64,000 bases of DNA from an uncultured Bacteroidales bacterium. Lineage in GTDB: Bacteria > Bacteroidota > Bacteroidia > Bacteroidales > Paludibacteraceae. This document shows positions 32,827 through 41,625 of the stretch, one piece after another. Both the position numbers and the translations under genes were made by a program. Location of the stretch: the NCBI GenBank assembly GCA_902766045.1, contig CACXCA010000015.1, positions 124,001 to 188,000 of the forward strand, read 5' to 3'. The notes beneath the pieces are model-generated. The model was not told the DNA's origin, did no database searches, and saw nothing but the letters and a program-made list of their open reading frames with translations. The first letter of the stretch is position 1. Each line of letters begins with the position of its first letter.

Positions 32827-33285
32827 TCACGACCCCGACAAAAACGATTTTATTTTCTGCCACAAAGAAACCTTTTCAGGCTGATTCAGATCTAATACAA
32901 AACCGTCGGGATACAGAACCTGTTCAGAGGTAATGTCAAAGAAAGCGACATCATGCTCACGGGCTTTTTCTTTTACCATAGGATGTACACGGGGTCCATC
33001 AGACCATGCGAAGGCCATATAAACCGCATCCCTTGCTATACAATAATCGGCTTCCTGGTATTCTCCCTGTCCCAATTCTTCATCAGAAGGAGAGAACTCT
33101 CCGTTCAATGGCGGCACAATATCCTTCATCTCTAAGAAGAAGCTTTGAAGCTCACTCGTAGAATGTCTATAATCATTATAATCAATGTTATCCGACCATT
33201 CTATCAGTTTATTATACCATGTAAAAAAGTCATCTTTGGCACGAAACCGTTTTTTCTTATCAAATACCATTAAATCGTAACTCAT
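32827..33285 (-). CDS. Small cytoplasmic protein, immunity-like
   Basis: A 152-residue protein (MSYDLMVFDKKKRFRAKDDF at the start, IARDAVYMAFAWSDG in the middle, YPDGFVLDLNQPEKVSLWQK near the end). Homologues with the MSYDLMVF opening and the W-S-D-G stretch are common as accessory small proteins in many bacteria and often sit among immunity genes of polymorphic toxin systems. No signal peptide or membrane segment. A truncated second copy of its last 30 codons is present at 35707-35795. Function not known; the immunity link is from neighbourhood and the duplication. Confidence 0.6.
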   Translation of the reverse strand: MSYDLMVFDKKKRFRAKDDFFTWYNKLIEWSDNIDYNDYRHSTSELQSFFLEMKDIVPPLNGEFSPSDEELGQGEYQEADYCIARDAVYMAFAWSDGPRVHPMVKEKAREHDVAFFDITSEQVLYPDGFVLDLNQPEKVSLWQKIKSFLSGS

Positions 33286-33338
33286 AATTTCAATATTTTA
33301 GATTGTCAATTAATCATAGAAAAACCTCATTTCATTAT

Positions 33339-34112
33339 TTATTCTAACTGCATATATCTTTCCTTGAAGTCAAGGTATTCTTGAGAAACTTTTCCCACTC
33401 CCGAACCTACAATTATTATATTTCTCCGTTCTTTTAACATTTTATTCCACTCTTCCTTCGTATGCGGTTTACCTTCTCCTGCTCTGATAATATACGCATC
33501 ACCACCTATGGATTCTTTTTGTATTTCCTCATCCGTTTTTTTCCTTTGTCTTCGAACAATAGCTTCTTCGATTATCTGCAGACCTTTGTCCTTCTCCCCT
33601 CTCAGATAATACAAGATAGGAAGAACTGTTTCTCTTGCAGGAATTGACACTAACACTTCCCTATTTAAAAAAATAGAAAATAGATTATCTATGTCTGAGG
33701 CTCTGTCCCAAAAAGGATATGCATACATATCAATTGCATTAAACATATCGGAAAAAACTTCATCATTAGAATCACCATACGAGAATTCCCACGTTTTGAA
33801 TTGTTTTTCAGGCATTAAATAGCCCAATTGAATGCTGAGAGTAGGTCTCAATTGTTTTGTATCTCTATTTGTCAATCTAGATATTATGGCTTCAACCTCT
33901 TCATGTAATATACATACAGTGATTCCGAAACGTCTACAATTAACATGATAACCTGTGAAGGAACTTTCGCCTATTCCTACATAAACACCTGGTTTCCACT
34001 CTTTATAATAATCGTATCCGTTTTTCTTAAATCCCATAGATTTAAATCTTTCAACAATTATTTTTTGAATTTGTTTACTGTTTTCGATTAGCATATTATC
34101 TTGTATTTTCAT
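33339..34112 (-). CDS. DUF4304-like protein, immunity-like neighbourhood
   Basis: About 257 residues from the ATG at 34112. I prefer this start because the frame upstream (to 34289) reads through a palindromic repeat and has no family pattern, while AAAGGGGAAATG at the start looks like a ribosome binding site. It opens with ENSKQIQKIIVERFKSMGFK and KNGYDYYKEWKPGVYVGIGE, the N-terminal pattern of DUF4304-type proteins that occur among toxin immunity genes. The remainder is not recognised. It lies on the same strand as the other small genes of this patch. Confidence 0.55.
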   Translation of the reverse strand: MKIQDNMLIENSKQIQKIIVERFKSMGFKKNGYDYYKEWKPGVYVGIGESSFTGYHVNCRRFGITVCILHEEVEAIISRLTNRDTKQLRPTLSIQLGYLMPEKQFKTWEFSYGDSNDEVFSDMFNAIDMYAYPFWDRASDIDNLFSIFLNREVLVSIPARETVLPILYYLRGEKDKGLQIIEEAIVRRQRKKTDEEIQKESIGGDAYIIRAGEGKPHTKEEWNKMLKERRNIIIVGSGVGKVSQEYLDFKERYMQLE

Positions 34113-34194
34113 TTCCCCTTTAATAATATAATGACTATAAAATTTTTGTGACGGATAGGTGGGTGTGGGCATAAAAACACATCCATCACCTTCA

Positions 34195-34224
34195 TGTAGA
34201 GACGTGGCGCGCCGCGTCTCTACA
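34195..34224. repeat. Palindromic repeat, near-perfect copy
   Basis: TGTAGAGACGTGGCG joined to its near-perfect reverse complement CGCCGCGTCTCTACA, 15-bp arms with a single T:G pair. Same family as the copies at 24206 and 62067. It sits just upstream of the real start of the 33339-34112 gene and creates a false N-terminal extension of that ORF. Confidence 0.8.
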
Positions 34225-34338
34225 AGGCGGTCGGTCACTGCCATGAACAAAGAGTCAAGACCATTGTCTATCACGTAGAGGCCAACCAAGCCAGTACCTC
34301 CACAAAGATAGTGGATATATTAGAACTGATGAAATCAA

Positions 34339-35106
34339 TCAGTAGATTACATTGCCTTGCAAATCTTCTTTGTTACGTTCCACCCACTGCATAAAATACT
34401 TGTTATGTTCCACATGACGCAAATCCAATGGGGGAATGTTTGGATTATTCAAAAGACCTAAATTTTTTCTTCTTTTATAAAGATACTCCCAATTTATATC
34501 AAGCAATTCCATTTCCTGATACAGATACGGTTTATATAATAAATTCCTTTTCCATAATTTCCTCTCGTTTGATTTCAATGCGATTCTCTCGCACTCTAAT
34601 AATGATGGAATCTCAGATACGTTACATTTTGATACTTCCAAGAATCTATCCAAAGATTTTGAATTATATCGACAATTATCCAACGATCTCTTTAAATATA
34701 ACAATTCATTTTTCTTATCAGACTGCGATTTCAGATAATATAATATGCTTCTTTCTTGTTTGGTCATAGGTAACGAAAGTAACTTTTCAAAATCATACTC
34801 TTCTATCATAGACTCCTCCCAAAGCCACCATCCGCAAGCACAACACCTAACTATTGTACACGGAACATCAGTTTTGAATGGTTCGAGTACATTTTTAACT
34901 CTCTCATAATCCCCAATCTCATCGATTCCAATTAAGAAAAGAGAGTAATACAATGCATAGAACGGATTTTGCGGATATTTATCGCACAAATCAATCCATA
35001 GCTTCTCTATTTCTACATCATTACGCTCTATCACTTTATAATCGTCAAGATAGAGTTTATAATACATCTGAATTTTATCCTTAATCACATCTGTTTCCAT
35101 AATCAT
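34339..35106 (-). CDS. Cytoplasmic protein of unknown function, possible immunity gene
   Basis: About 255 residues from the ATG at 35106 (or 253 from 35100); a longer frame reaches 35178 but begins with unusual hydrophobic residues. The protein is all-helical, tetratricopeptide-like in tone: IKDKIQMYYKLYLDDYKVIE, then NPFYALYYSLFLIGIDEIGD, then LYYLKSQSDKKNELLYLKRS. I do not recognise a named family. A polymorphic-toxin immunity protein is possible from its place between similar small genes. Low certainty on both start and function. Confidence 0.5.
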   Translation of the reverse strand: MIMETDVIKDKIQMYYKLYLDDYKVIERNDVEIEKLWIDLCDKYPQNPFYALYYSLFLIGIDEIGDYERVKNVLEPFKTDVPCTIVRCCACGWWLWEESMIEEYDFEKLLSLPMTKQERSILYYLKSQSDKKNELLYLKRSLDNCRYNSKSLDRFLEVSKCNVSEIPSLLECERIALKSNERKLWKRNLLYKPYLYQEMELLDINWEYLYKRRKNLGLLNNPNIPPLDLRHVEHNKYFMQWVERNKEDLQGNVIY

Positions 35107-35214
35107 TACCAATCTACGTTTAACACGAAAAAATGAATAAATTGAGGAAAGAATATATACATCTGAAATTACAACCAATAAGGATGTATCCCTCCTAGAT
35201 TAAATAACCGAATC

Positions 35215-35646
35215 TCAACCTATTTCTGTAAGAACCTCATTTATTTCTCCTATCAATTCCGGGAGAAAACTTTGGTCGATACCATATTTACAGGTCACAT
35301 CAACCTCTGTATCTTCGTCATTCCCTCTATGTTGAAAAAATAGTTCAACATTTATCTGACCGAGATGGTTCCTTTCAATGTAAAATCTCAAATCACCTTC
35401 TATACTAATATAATTAACGCTATCTGTCTGATTTTCGTACAGCTTAATTAAATCATTTTTGAAATTTTCAAGATTGAACAAATAGTCTTTTATGTTTTTC
35501 GAAAAGACAATTGGAGCGTAGTTTATCTGAGTTATATAGTTTAAACATTGTGTTTCAAAATCTATTATTTTGATTTCTGAAACTGTCAAAACCTCTTTTC
35601 TATTTCTATTTAAAAAATGTATCATAAGTTTTTCATGCAATTGCAA
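35215..35646 (-). CDS. Small WapI-like immunity protein candidate
   Basis: A 143-residue protein (start MQLHEKLMIHFLNRNRKEVL). The central ENQTDSVNYISIEGDLRFYI, IERNHLGQINVELFFQHRGN and the C-terminal FLPELIGEINEVLTEIG resemble the WapI family of immunity proteins, small beta-sandwich proteins that neutralise contact-dependent toxins. No signal peptide. It is the most upstream member of this minus-strand patch and is followed downstream by the truncated duplicate at 35707 on the other side of its start. The call rests on overall pattern, not a fixed motif. Confidence 0.45.
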   Translation of the reverse strand: MQLHEKLMIHFLNRNRKEVLTVSEIKIIDFETQCLNYITQINYAPIVFSKNIKDYLFNLENFKNDLIKLYENQTDSVNYISIEGDLRFYIERNHLGQINVELFFQHRGNDEDTEVDVTCKYGIDQSFLPELIGEINEVLTEIG

Positions 35647-35706
35647 TCATTAGTACTCACATCACATAGAGTGACTCAACCGGCTTCAATGCAACGTCAG
35701 AAACTT

Positions 35707-35795
35707 TTATGATGTGAAAAACGATTTTATTCTTTGCCAGAACGCAACCTTTTCAGGCTGATTCAAATCTAATACGAAACCGTCAGAACACAGAA
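35707..35795 (-). pseudogene. Truncated duplicate of the 32827 gene's C terminus
   Basis: The minus strand reads SDGFVLDLNQPEKVAFWQRI and KSFFTS then stop at 35707-35709, matching the last 25-30 residues of the 32827-33285 protein (PDGFVLDLNQPEKVSLWQKI). Over about 80 bases the two copies differ at roughly 11 positions. The rest of the gene is missing: 35796 onward runs straight into tRNA-region sequence. Likely relic of recombination within the small-gene array. Confidence 0.75.
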
Positions 35796-35804
35796 TCAAT
35801 CATA

Positions 35805-35842
35805 TACAAAAAAAGAGGTCATCCAACCGAATAACCTCTTTT
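35805..35842 (-). terminator. Terminator after tRNA-Val
   Basis: AAAAGAGGT (35811-35819) and ACCTCTTTT (35834-35842) form a 9-bp stem that is followed on the minus strand by TTTTTTTG. It lies 6 bases beyond the tRNA end. Confidence 0.75.
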
Positions 35843-35847
35843 CTTCG

Positions 35848-35922
35848 TGGTCCCACTAGGATTCGAACCTAGGACCCCCTGCTTGTAAGGCAGGTGCTCT
35901 GAACCAGCTGAGCTATAAGACC
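35848..35922 (-). tRNA. tRNA-Val (anticodon UAC)
   Basis: The minus strand folds into a cloverleaf: acceptor GGTCTTA / TGGGACC, D arm with AGCTGGTTCA, anticodon stem CCTGC/GCAGG with loop CTTACAA (anticodon TAC, reading GUA and other valine codons), T arm CTAGG/CCTAG with TTCGAAT, and discriminator A. The 3' CCA is not encoded. A consensus promoter lies at 35948-35978 and a terminator at 35805-35842, so it is a single-gene unit. No integrase or duplicated tRNA end is nearby. Confidence 0.96.
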
Positions 35923-35947
35923 AAAGCATTTCTCCTCGAAAGCGATG

Positions 35948-35978
35948 CAAAGGTATGCATTATTTTTTACCCTGCAAA
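35948..35978 (-). promoter_or_regulatory. Strong promoter for tRNA-Val
   Basis: TTTG (35978-35975) and TACCTTTG (35955-35948) are separated by exactly 19 bases, a full match to the Bacteroidota promoter consensus. Confidence 0.8.
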
Positions 35979-36038
35979 ATTTTCTGACGTTTTTTATCAA
36001 AAAAATTATAGACTTATCTCTAATTTTCTGATTGCTAA

Positions 36039-37838
36039 TTATTTAAAATTAAACCATTTTTTTAACGGTATCTCAAACCCTAAGCCATGCATGTAATTAT
36101 ATGTCGCTAATTTCAATCCCTCCCCCACTTTTTCTATGTCATAATCAAATTTTTCTTCGTATTCAACCTCATTATTGCAAAACGGATTGTTCTGCATAGT
36201 GGTTCTCGAAACCGAAAATGTCTCGGGATGTTTGCCCGACGGACTATGCGCCGTCATCGCATAACGATGCCAAAAGGCCGATTGCAAAAGACCATCTCTA
36301 AACATATCACGCACAATCTTCAATGCCCCAATCGTTTCCTGATAGGTCTCGGTAGGAAATCCATACATCAAATACGCATGAACCATAATACCAGCATCCG
36401 TCAAATTCCGAGTGGCATCCATCACTTGAGTCACTGTCACTCCTTTATTCATCAACCGTAACAGACGGTCAGAGGCAACTTCCAATCCTCCCGACACGGC
36501 AATACATCCTGCCTGATACAACAAGGAACACAACTCCGGTGTAAATGACTTATCAAATCGTATATTCCCCCAAAAAGAAACCACCATCTTCCTCTCAATG
36601 ATTTCCAATGACACCTCCTTCAACAAACGGGGCGGCAACGCTTCGTCAACAAAATGAAATCCTGATATACCCGTCTGCTCCATAATCTTCTGCATACGAT
36701 CGACCACAACAGAGGCCTGCGGGGCATCATATCGACATATATAATCCAACGAAGTATCACAAAAGGCACATTTGGCCCAGTAACAACCATGTGCCACCAT
36801 CATCTTATTCCACTTACCATTCGTCCACATACGATGCATGGGATTAAGCATCTCCGACATGGAAAAATACAAAGCATGTTCTAATCCCTCAAAATCTGGT
36901 GCTGCTATCTCATTAAATGCTATGTTTTGTTTTTCATTACCCGAAAACACCAATGTGCCCTCCTTGCAATAGAGCGTCCTGACCAACTCTTTTTCATCCA
37001 AACCTCCATCCAAGAACCTCAACAGCATCTCTGTAGGCAACTCGCCATCATCATACGTCAAATAGTCAATATAATCAAAGAGTCGGGGATCCGACATCGA
37101 ACGTAATTCTGTATTGACAAATCCACCCCCCATCTCTATTTTCATCTCCGGTCTATACTCCCGCAACCACTTAGCGCAACGCAAAGCAGCATAGAGGCAG
37201 CCTGGAAATGGAACGGAAAAGCCCACCACATCCGGTTCTTCTTGTTCAATCTTCTTTTGAAACAAACTCAACATCAACTGATCCACCAAGGTCGTCTCCC
37301 GATGCAAAGAGTCTTCTAACTCATCAAATGTAGGAGCAAATGAAGAGATCGACTCTGCATATCGAATCAAATCAAAAAAGGGATCAATGGTTTCCCGTAT
37401 ATAATCTGAAAGATCTTCCAGATAAAGTGTACAAAGGTGCTGTGCCATGTCCGTCGTACCTGACACCCCAAATGCCCACTCCATATCTCCCAATGAATCG
37501 AATCGAGGTCCCTCAGGCAACAAGGTTCGATTGGCTATACGAATCGCCAACGAAGGGTCTTGTCCTCTTAAGAATCTCATCACAGGGGTGATTGTCCGTA
37601 CATAATCGAATCGATGGTTATAGATTCTACGCAAAGGTTTAGGTAGCTTCAGTCCCTCAGTCTTATCAAACACTTTTTCCAGGAATGAGGGTTTGAATAT
37701 CTCATCCACAAGAGTAATTCCCAGATCTGTCTGACTCACGTCAAAGCCCTTACTTCTCAGATATCCTGACAAACAAGCCGTTGAAGGATACGGTGTATTC
37801 AACTGCGTAAGTGGCGGTATAACCAGTAAGAGCTTCAT
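36039..37838 (-). CDS. B12-binding-domain radical SAM protein
   Basis: A 599-residue radical SAM enzyme. The N-terminal cobalamin-binding-like domain begins MKLLLVIPPLTQLNTPYPS and includes EPDVVGFSVPFPGCLYAALR. The [4Fe-4S] motif is HGCYWAKCAFCDTS, whose cysteines are spaced C-x4-C-x2-C instead of the usual C-x3-C-x2-C; the following VSGGLEVASDRLLRLMNKGV and MYGFPTETYQE are typical for this superfamily. Reaction and substrate are unknown. It starts 7 bases after the pepT stop and is the last gene of a topA-pepT-radical SAM run. Cytoplasmic. Confidence 0.85.
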   Translation of the reverse strand: MKLLLVIPPLTQLNTPYPSTACLSGYLRSKGFDVSQTDLGITLVDEIFKPSFLEKVFDKTEGLKLPKPLRRIYNHRFDYVRTITPVMRFLRGQDPSLAIRIANRTLLPEGPRFDSLGDMEWAFGVSGTTDMAQHLCTLYLEDLSDYIRETIDPFFDLIRYAESISSFAPTFDELEDSLHRETTLVDQLMLSLFQKKIEQEEPDVVGFSVPFPGCLYAALRCAKWLREYRPEMKIEMGGGFVNTELRSMSDPRLFDYIDYLTYDDGELPTEMLLRFLDGGLDEKELVRTLYCKEGTLVFSGNEKQNIAFNEIAAPDFEGLEHALYFSMSEMLNPMHRMWTNGKWNKMMVAHGCYWAKCAFCDTSLDYICRYDAPQASVVVDRMQKIMEQTGISGFHFVDEALPPRLLKEVSLEIIERKMVVSFWGNIRFDKSFTPELCSLLYQAGCIAVSGGLEVASDRLLRLMNKGVTVTQVMDATRNLTDAGIMVHAYLMYGFPTETYQETIGALKIVRDMFRDGLLQSAFWHRYAMTAHSPSGKHPETFSVSRTTMQNNPFCNNEVEYEEKFDYDIEKVGEGLKLATYNYMHGLGFEIPLKKWFNFK

Positions 37839-37845
37839 CGCTTGA

Positions 37846-39066
37846 TTATTTCACCACCAGTTTACAAATCTCAGTCAGAACATCAACCGCTTTTTTCATG
37901 GAATCAACAGGAATACACTCATAACAACCATGGAAATTCATTCCCCCAGTAAATAGATTTGGACATGGAAGTCCTTTAAAAGAGAGATTGGCTCCATCCG
38001 TACCTCCACGGATCGGCTTCACCTCTGGAACAACACCGCAATTCATCATAGCTTGTTTGGCAATATCTACCACATGCATAACCGGTTTTATCTTCTCTAT
38101 CATATTGCGATATTGATCTTTTATCTCTAATCTCATCACCACTCCCTCATGTTTTGCAGAAACAGTCTCAACCAATTGTCTCATTGTCTCTTTCCGTTTC
38201 TCAAAGAGCGAACGATCATGATCTCTGATAATAAATTTCAGCTTTGCTTGTTCCACATTGCCCTCCATTGCGGTCAGATGATAAAATCCTTCATAACCAC
38301 ATGTTTTCTCAGGCACTTCATTCAGTGGCAACATCGACATATACTCACAGGCAACACGAGATGCATTAATCATCTTATCCTTGGCATAGCCAGGATGGAT
38401 TCCTCGTCCCTGAATTATCAATTCGGCCGCAGCAGCATTGAAATTCTCAAACTCCAACTCTCCTAATTCGCCTCCATCAACCGTATAAGCCCAATCAGCA
38501 TTGAATGCAGGGACATCCAACAGGTCAGCACCGCCGCCCACCTCTTCGTCAGGTGTAAAGGCGATTCGGATTGTTCCATGCTCAATTTCGGGATGTTGCA
38601 GGAAATACTCAGCCATCGTCATGATCTCTGCCACTCCTGCTTTATCATCAGCGCCCAACAACGTGGTACCATCTGTGACAATAAGCTCCTGTCCTTTGTA
38701 TTTTGCCAATTCAGGAAATTGAGAAACAGACAACACCTTACCGCTCGCTTCACTCAAAAGGATGTCCTCTCCCGTGAAATTCACAATACGGGGTTTTACC
38801 TGACGACCAGAGGCTTCCGGACTTGTATCTAAATGAGCCAGGAAACCAATAACCGGCACTTCCTTCTCTATCGTAGCAGGAATGGTAGCCGTCAGATAAC
38901 CATTATTATCCACTACAACGTCATCAACGCCCAATTCTGTCAACTCATCCTTTAAGGCATTAGCCAACATAAATTGTCCATCCGTAGAGGGCGACTTTGT
39001 CTGCGTCTCATCGGATGTAGTTTCATAACTTACATATCGTAGAAAACGAATCGTCAAAGAATCCAT
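37846..39066 (-). CDS. pepT: Peptidase T (tripeptidase)
   Basis: PepT is a cytoplasmic zinc aminotripeptidase. About 406 residues from the ATG at 39066 (TTG at 39072 is less likely). The M20 residues are present: His in GFLAHLDTSPEASG, the shared Asp in TLLGADDKAGVAEIM, the catalytic Glu in FTPDEEVGGGADLL, and the C-terminal His in FTGGMNFHGCYECIP. VDGGELGELEFENFNAA is the PepT-type dimerisation/lid start. It lies between topA and the radical SAM gene on the minus strand and is probably co-transcribed with them. Confidence 0.95.
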   Translation of the reverse strand: MDSLTIRFLRYVSYETTSDETQTKSPSTDGQFMLANALKDELTELGVDDVVVDNNGYLTATIPATIEKEVPVIGFLAHLDTSPEASGRQVKPRIVNFTGEDILLSEASGKVLSVSQFPELAKYKGQELIVTDGTTLLGADDKAGVAEIMTMAEYFLQHPEIEHGTIRIAFTPDEEVGGGADLLDVPAFNADWAYTVDGGELGELEFENFNAAAAELIIQGRGIHPGYAKDKMINASRVACEYMSMLPLNEVPEKTCGYEGFYHLTAMEGNVEQAKLKFIIRDHDRSLFEKRKETMRQLVETVSAKHEGVVMRLEIKDQYRNMIEKIKPVMHVVDIAKQAMMNCGVVPEVKPIRGGTDGANLSFKGLPCPNLFTGGMNFHGCYECIPVDSMKKAVDVLTEICKLVVK

Positions 39067-39134
39067 ATTCAATTCTCAATCACTTACATATAAAAACACA
39101 AAACCCACCAAAGCTTAGTTTGTCATATCCCCAT

Positions 39135-41552
39135 TTATGCTTTTTTGGCTGACTTCTTTGCAGTTGTCGTACCCGAAGCAGCTGTTTTGCTTTTAGCAGT
39201 TGTCGTGCTAGACTTCTTTGTTGTTGTTTTAGCAGCACTTTTTTTTGTTTTAGGTGCCTTCTCGCCCTGTTTCTCTATAAGCGCCTTACACTCTTCCACC
39301 GTAAGCGTGTTCGGGTCTGTAGTCTTAGGTATTTTATAATTTGCACCATTGTAAGCAATATAAGGGCCAAAACGTCCATTACAAACATCTATACCCTCTG
39401 TTTCAAACTGCTTGATATATTTATTTGCTGCCTGCTGACGTTTTTCTTCAATCAGTTCAATGGCTCTATCCTCTGTGATCTGCATTGGATCGTCCGTCTT
39501 TTTCAGAGAATAGAATTTCGAATCATGCTTCACATAAGCACCGAATCGGCCGATAGCCACGGTCATCATCTTTCCTTCATACTCTCCCAAGTCACGAGGT
39601 AATTTGAATAGATCCAGCACTTCTTCAAGTGAAACACTCTCCAAAGACTGATTTTTTCGTAGTGGAGCGAATTTAGGTTTCTCCTCATCCTCTGCTGAAC
39701 CAATCTGGGCAACCGGACCAAAGCGTCCGATCTTAACAAAGACAGGCTTGCCGCTAACTGGATCAACACCCACCTGACGCTCACCCACTTTTCTTTCCGA
39801 ACGTTGAGCAGCATTCTCTACCGTTGGATGAAATGTTTTATAGAACGAGCTAAGAGAAGAGGTCCATTCCAACTTACCCTCTGCTACATCATCAAACGTC
39901 TTTTCAACATTAGCCGTGAAATTATAATCAAGGATGTCTGGGAAGTATTCTTGCAAGAAATCATTCACAACAATACCAATATTTGTTGGGAACAGTTTAG
40001 AGCGTTCAACGCCAGCCATCTCTGTTTTAGTAGCATCCTCTATCGATCCATTTTTCAGGGTCAGTTTATTATATGTGCGTTCCTCGCCCTCTCTATCCTC
40101 ACGAACAACATATTCACGTTGTTGAATGGTTGATATCGTAGTAGCATAAGTAGAAGGTCTTCCGATGCCAAGTTCCTCCAACTTATGAACCAGACTTGCT
40201 TCCGTATAACGTGGCGGACGTTGAGAGAATCGTTCGCAAGCCTCAATAGAAGAGATATTAGACAGTTTATCTCCCACATTTAATGGAGGGAGTAGATTCT
40301 TATTCTCTTGTGTCTCATCATCATCCGTTGACTCCATATAAACACGCAAGAAACCATCGAAGATAAGCACTTCACCTTCGGCTACGAACTTACGTTTATC
40401 ACCAGAGACAGCTATCACGGCCACTGTTCTTTCCAATTCAGCATCAGCCATTTGTGAAGCAATTGTACGTTTCCAGATCAAATCATACAGTTTTTTCTCC
40501 TGAGAGGTTCCTTCTATCTCATGTTCACTGATATAGGTTGGACGAATAGCCTCATGTGCCTCCTGTGCGCCTTTCGACTTGGTTTGATATTGACGAGCGT
40601 GGTGATATTTCTCCCCAGCGATAGACAAAATCTCCTTTTTAGCCGTCTCGATAGCCAAACTAGATAGGTTTACCGAGTCGGTACGCATATAGGTAATCTT
40701 TCCAGACTCATAGAGTGATTGAGCCACCCTCATGGTCTGTGAGACTGAGAAGTTTAATTTACGAGCAGCTTCCTGTTGTAATGTAGAAGTAGTGAACGGA
40801 GCTGCCGGGAAACGTTTCAAAGGTTTATGTTCGATCGTTTCAATAGAGAACGATGCAGATTTACAATGCTCAAGGAAGGCCAAAGCCTCTTCTTTTGAAG
40901 AGAGTTTATCTGAAAGATCAGCCTTTAGATCCACCAATTTTCCACTCTTATCCTTTACACGGAATATGGCACGAACACGATATGATGATTCTGTATTGAA
41001 TTGTTGTATTTCACGTTCACGATCAACAATCAAACGAACGGTAACCGACTGAACACGTCCCGCAGACAATGCAGGTTTCACCTTTTTCCAAAGGATTGGC
41101 GACAATTCAAAACCAACAATACGGTCCAACTCGCGACGAGCCTGTTGAGCACAGACAAGATTATCATCAATATCACGAGGATGCTCTATAGCATTCAGTA
41201 TAGCATTTTTGGTGATTTCATGGAAAACGATTCTACGAGTGTTTTCTTTTTTCAAACCCAACACGTCGAACAGATGCCATGCGATAGCTTCCCCCTCACG
41301 GTCCTCATCGGATGCCAACCATACGATGTCAGACGCCTTTGCTTGTTTCTTCAACTCAGCCACCAATGCTTTCTTATCATCTGGCACTTCATAATCAGGT
41401 GCAAAATTGTTTTCTATATTTATTCCTAACCCTTTTTTCTTCAAATCACGAATATGACCAAAGCTAGACATCACCTTATAGTCTTTTCCTAAGAACTTTT
41501 CGATGGTTTTGGCCTTTGCAGGAGACTCTACAATAACTAAATTCTTTTGCAT
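39135..41552 (-). CDS. topA: DNA topoisomerase I
   Basis: A type IA topoisomerase that relaxes negative supercoils. 805 residues: Toprim domain (LVIVESPAKAKTIEKFLGKD, then ASDEDREGEAIAWHLF), helical gate with the metal- and DNA-binding SAGRVQSVTVRLIVDRE, and the active-site Tyr in TYMRTDSVNLSSLA. The C-terminal domains are repeats of the zinc-less type (VFVKIGRFGPVAQIG, MMTVAIGRFGAYVKHDS, VCNGRFGPYIAYNGANYK), with no cysteine clusters, followed by a Lys/Ala/Thr-rich tail. This is the usual Bacteroidota form. Promoter -7 element at 41580-41587. Confidence 0.97.
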   Translation of the reverse strand: MQKNLVIVESPAKAKTIEKFLGKDYKVMSSFGHIRDLKKKGLGINIENNFAPDYEVPDDKKALVAELKKQAKASDIVWLASDEDREGEAIAWHLFDVLGLKKENTRRIVFHEITKNAILNAIEHPRDIDDNLVCAQQARRELDRIVGFELSPILWKKVKPALSAGRVQSVTVRLIVDREREIQQFNTESSYRVRAIFRVKDKSGKLVDLKADLSDKLSSKEEALAFLEHCKSASFSIETIEHKPLKRFPAAPFTTSTLQQEAARKLNFSVSQTMRVAQSLYESGKITYMRTDSVNLSSLAIETAKKEILSIAGEKYHHARQYQTKSKGAQEAHEAIRPTYISEHEIEGTSQEKKLYDLIWKRTIASQMADAELERTVAVIAVSGDKRKFVAEGEVLIFDGFLRVYMESTDDDETQENKNLLPPLNVGDKLSNISSIEACERFSQRPPRYTEASLVHKLEELGIGRPSTYATTISTIQQREYVVREDREGEERTYNKLTLKNGSIEDATKTEMAGVERSKLFPTNIGIVVNDFLQEYFPDILDYNFTANVEKTFDDVAEGKLEWTSSLSSFYKTFHPTVENAAQRSERKVGERQVGVDPVSGKPVFVKIGRFGPVAQIGSAEDEEKPKFAPLRKNQSLESVSLEEVLDLFKLPRDLGEYEGKMMTVAIGRFGAYVKHDSKFYSLKKTDDPMQITEDRAIELIEEKRQQAANKYIKQFETEGIDVCNGRFGPYIAYNGANYKIPKTTDPNTLTVEECKALIEKQGEKAPKTKKSAAKTTTKKSSTTTAKSKTAASGTTTAKKSAKKA

Positions 41553-41579
41553 TTTTATATCAGATATTCAAAATTGGTG

Positions 41580-41587
41580 CAAAATTA
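41580..41587 (-). promoter_or_regulatory. -7 element for topA
   Basis: Minus-strand TAATTTTG with TTTCG 19 bases upstream, 28 bases before the topA ATG at 41552. Confidence 0.5.
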
Positions 41588-41625
41588 ATGAAAAAATTCC
41601 CACTCACGAAAGATAATTCATCAAA

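Noticed and set aside
33339-34289. Longer N-terminal form of the 33339 protein beginning at 34289
   Set aside because: The extra 59 residues come from a palindromic repeat and DNA debris, while a good start with a purine-rich site lies at 34112.
35848-35922. tRNA-Val as an integration site for a mobile island covering 31.5-35.8 kb
   Set aside because: No integrase, no duplicated tRNA 3' end and no phage or conjugation genes were found; the small-gene patch is explained by local recombination instead.
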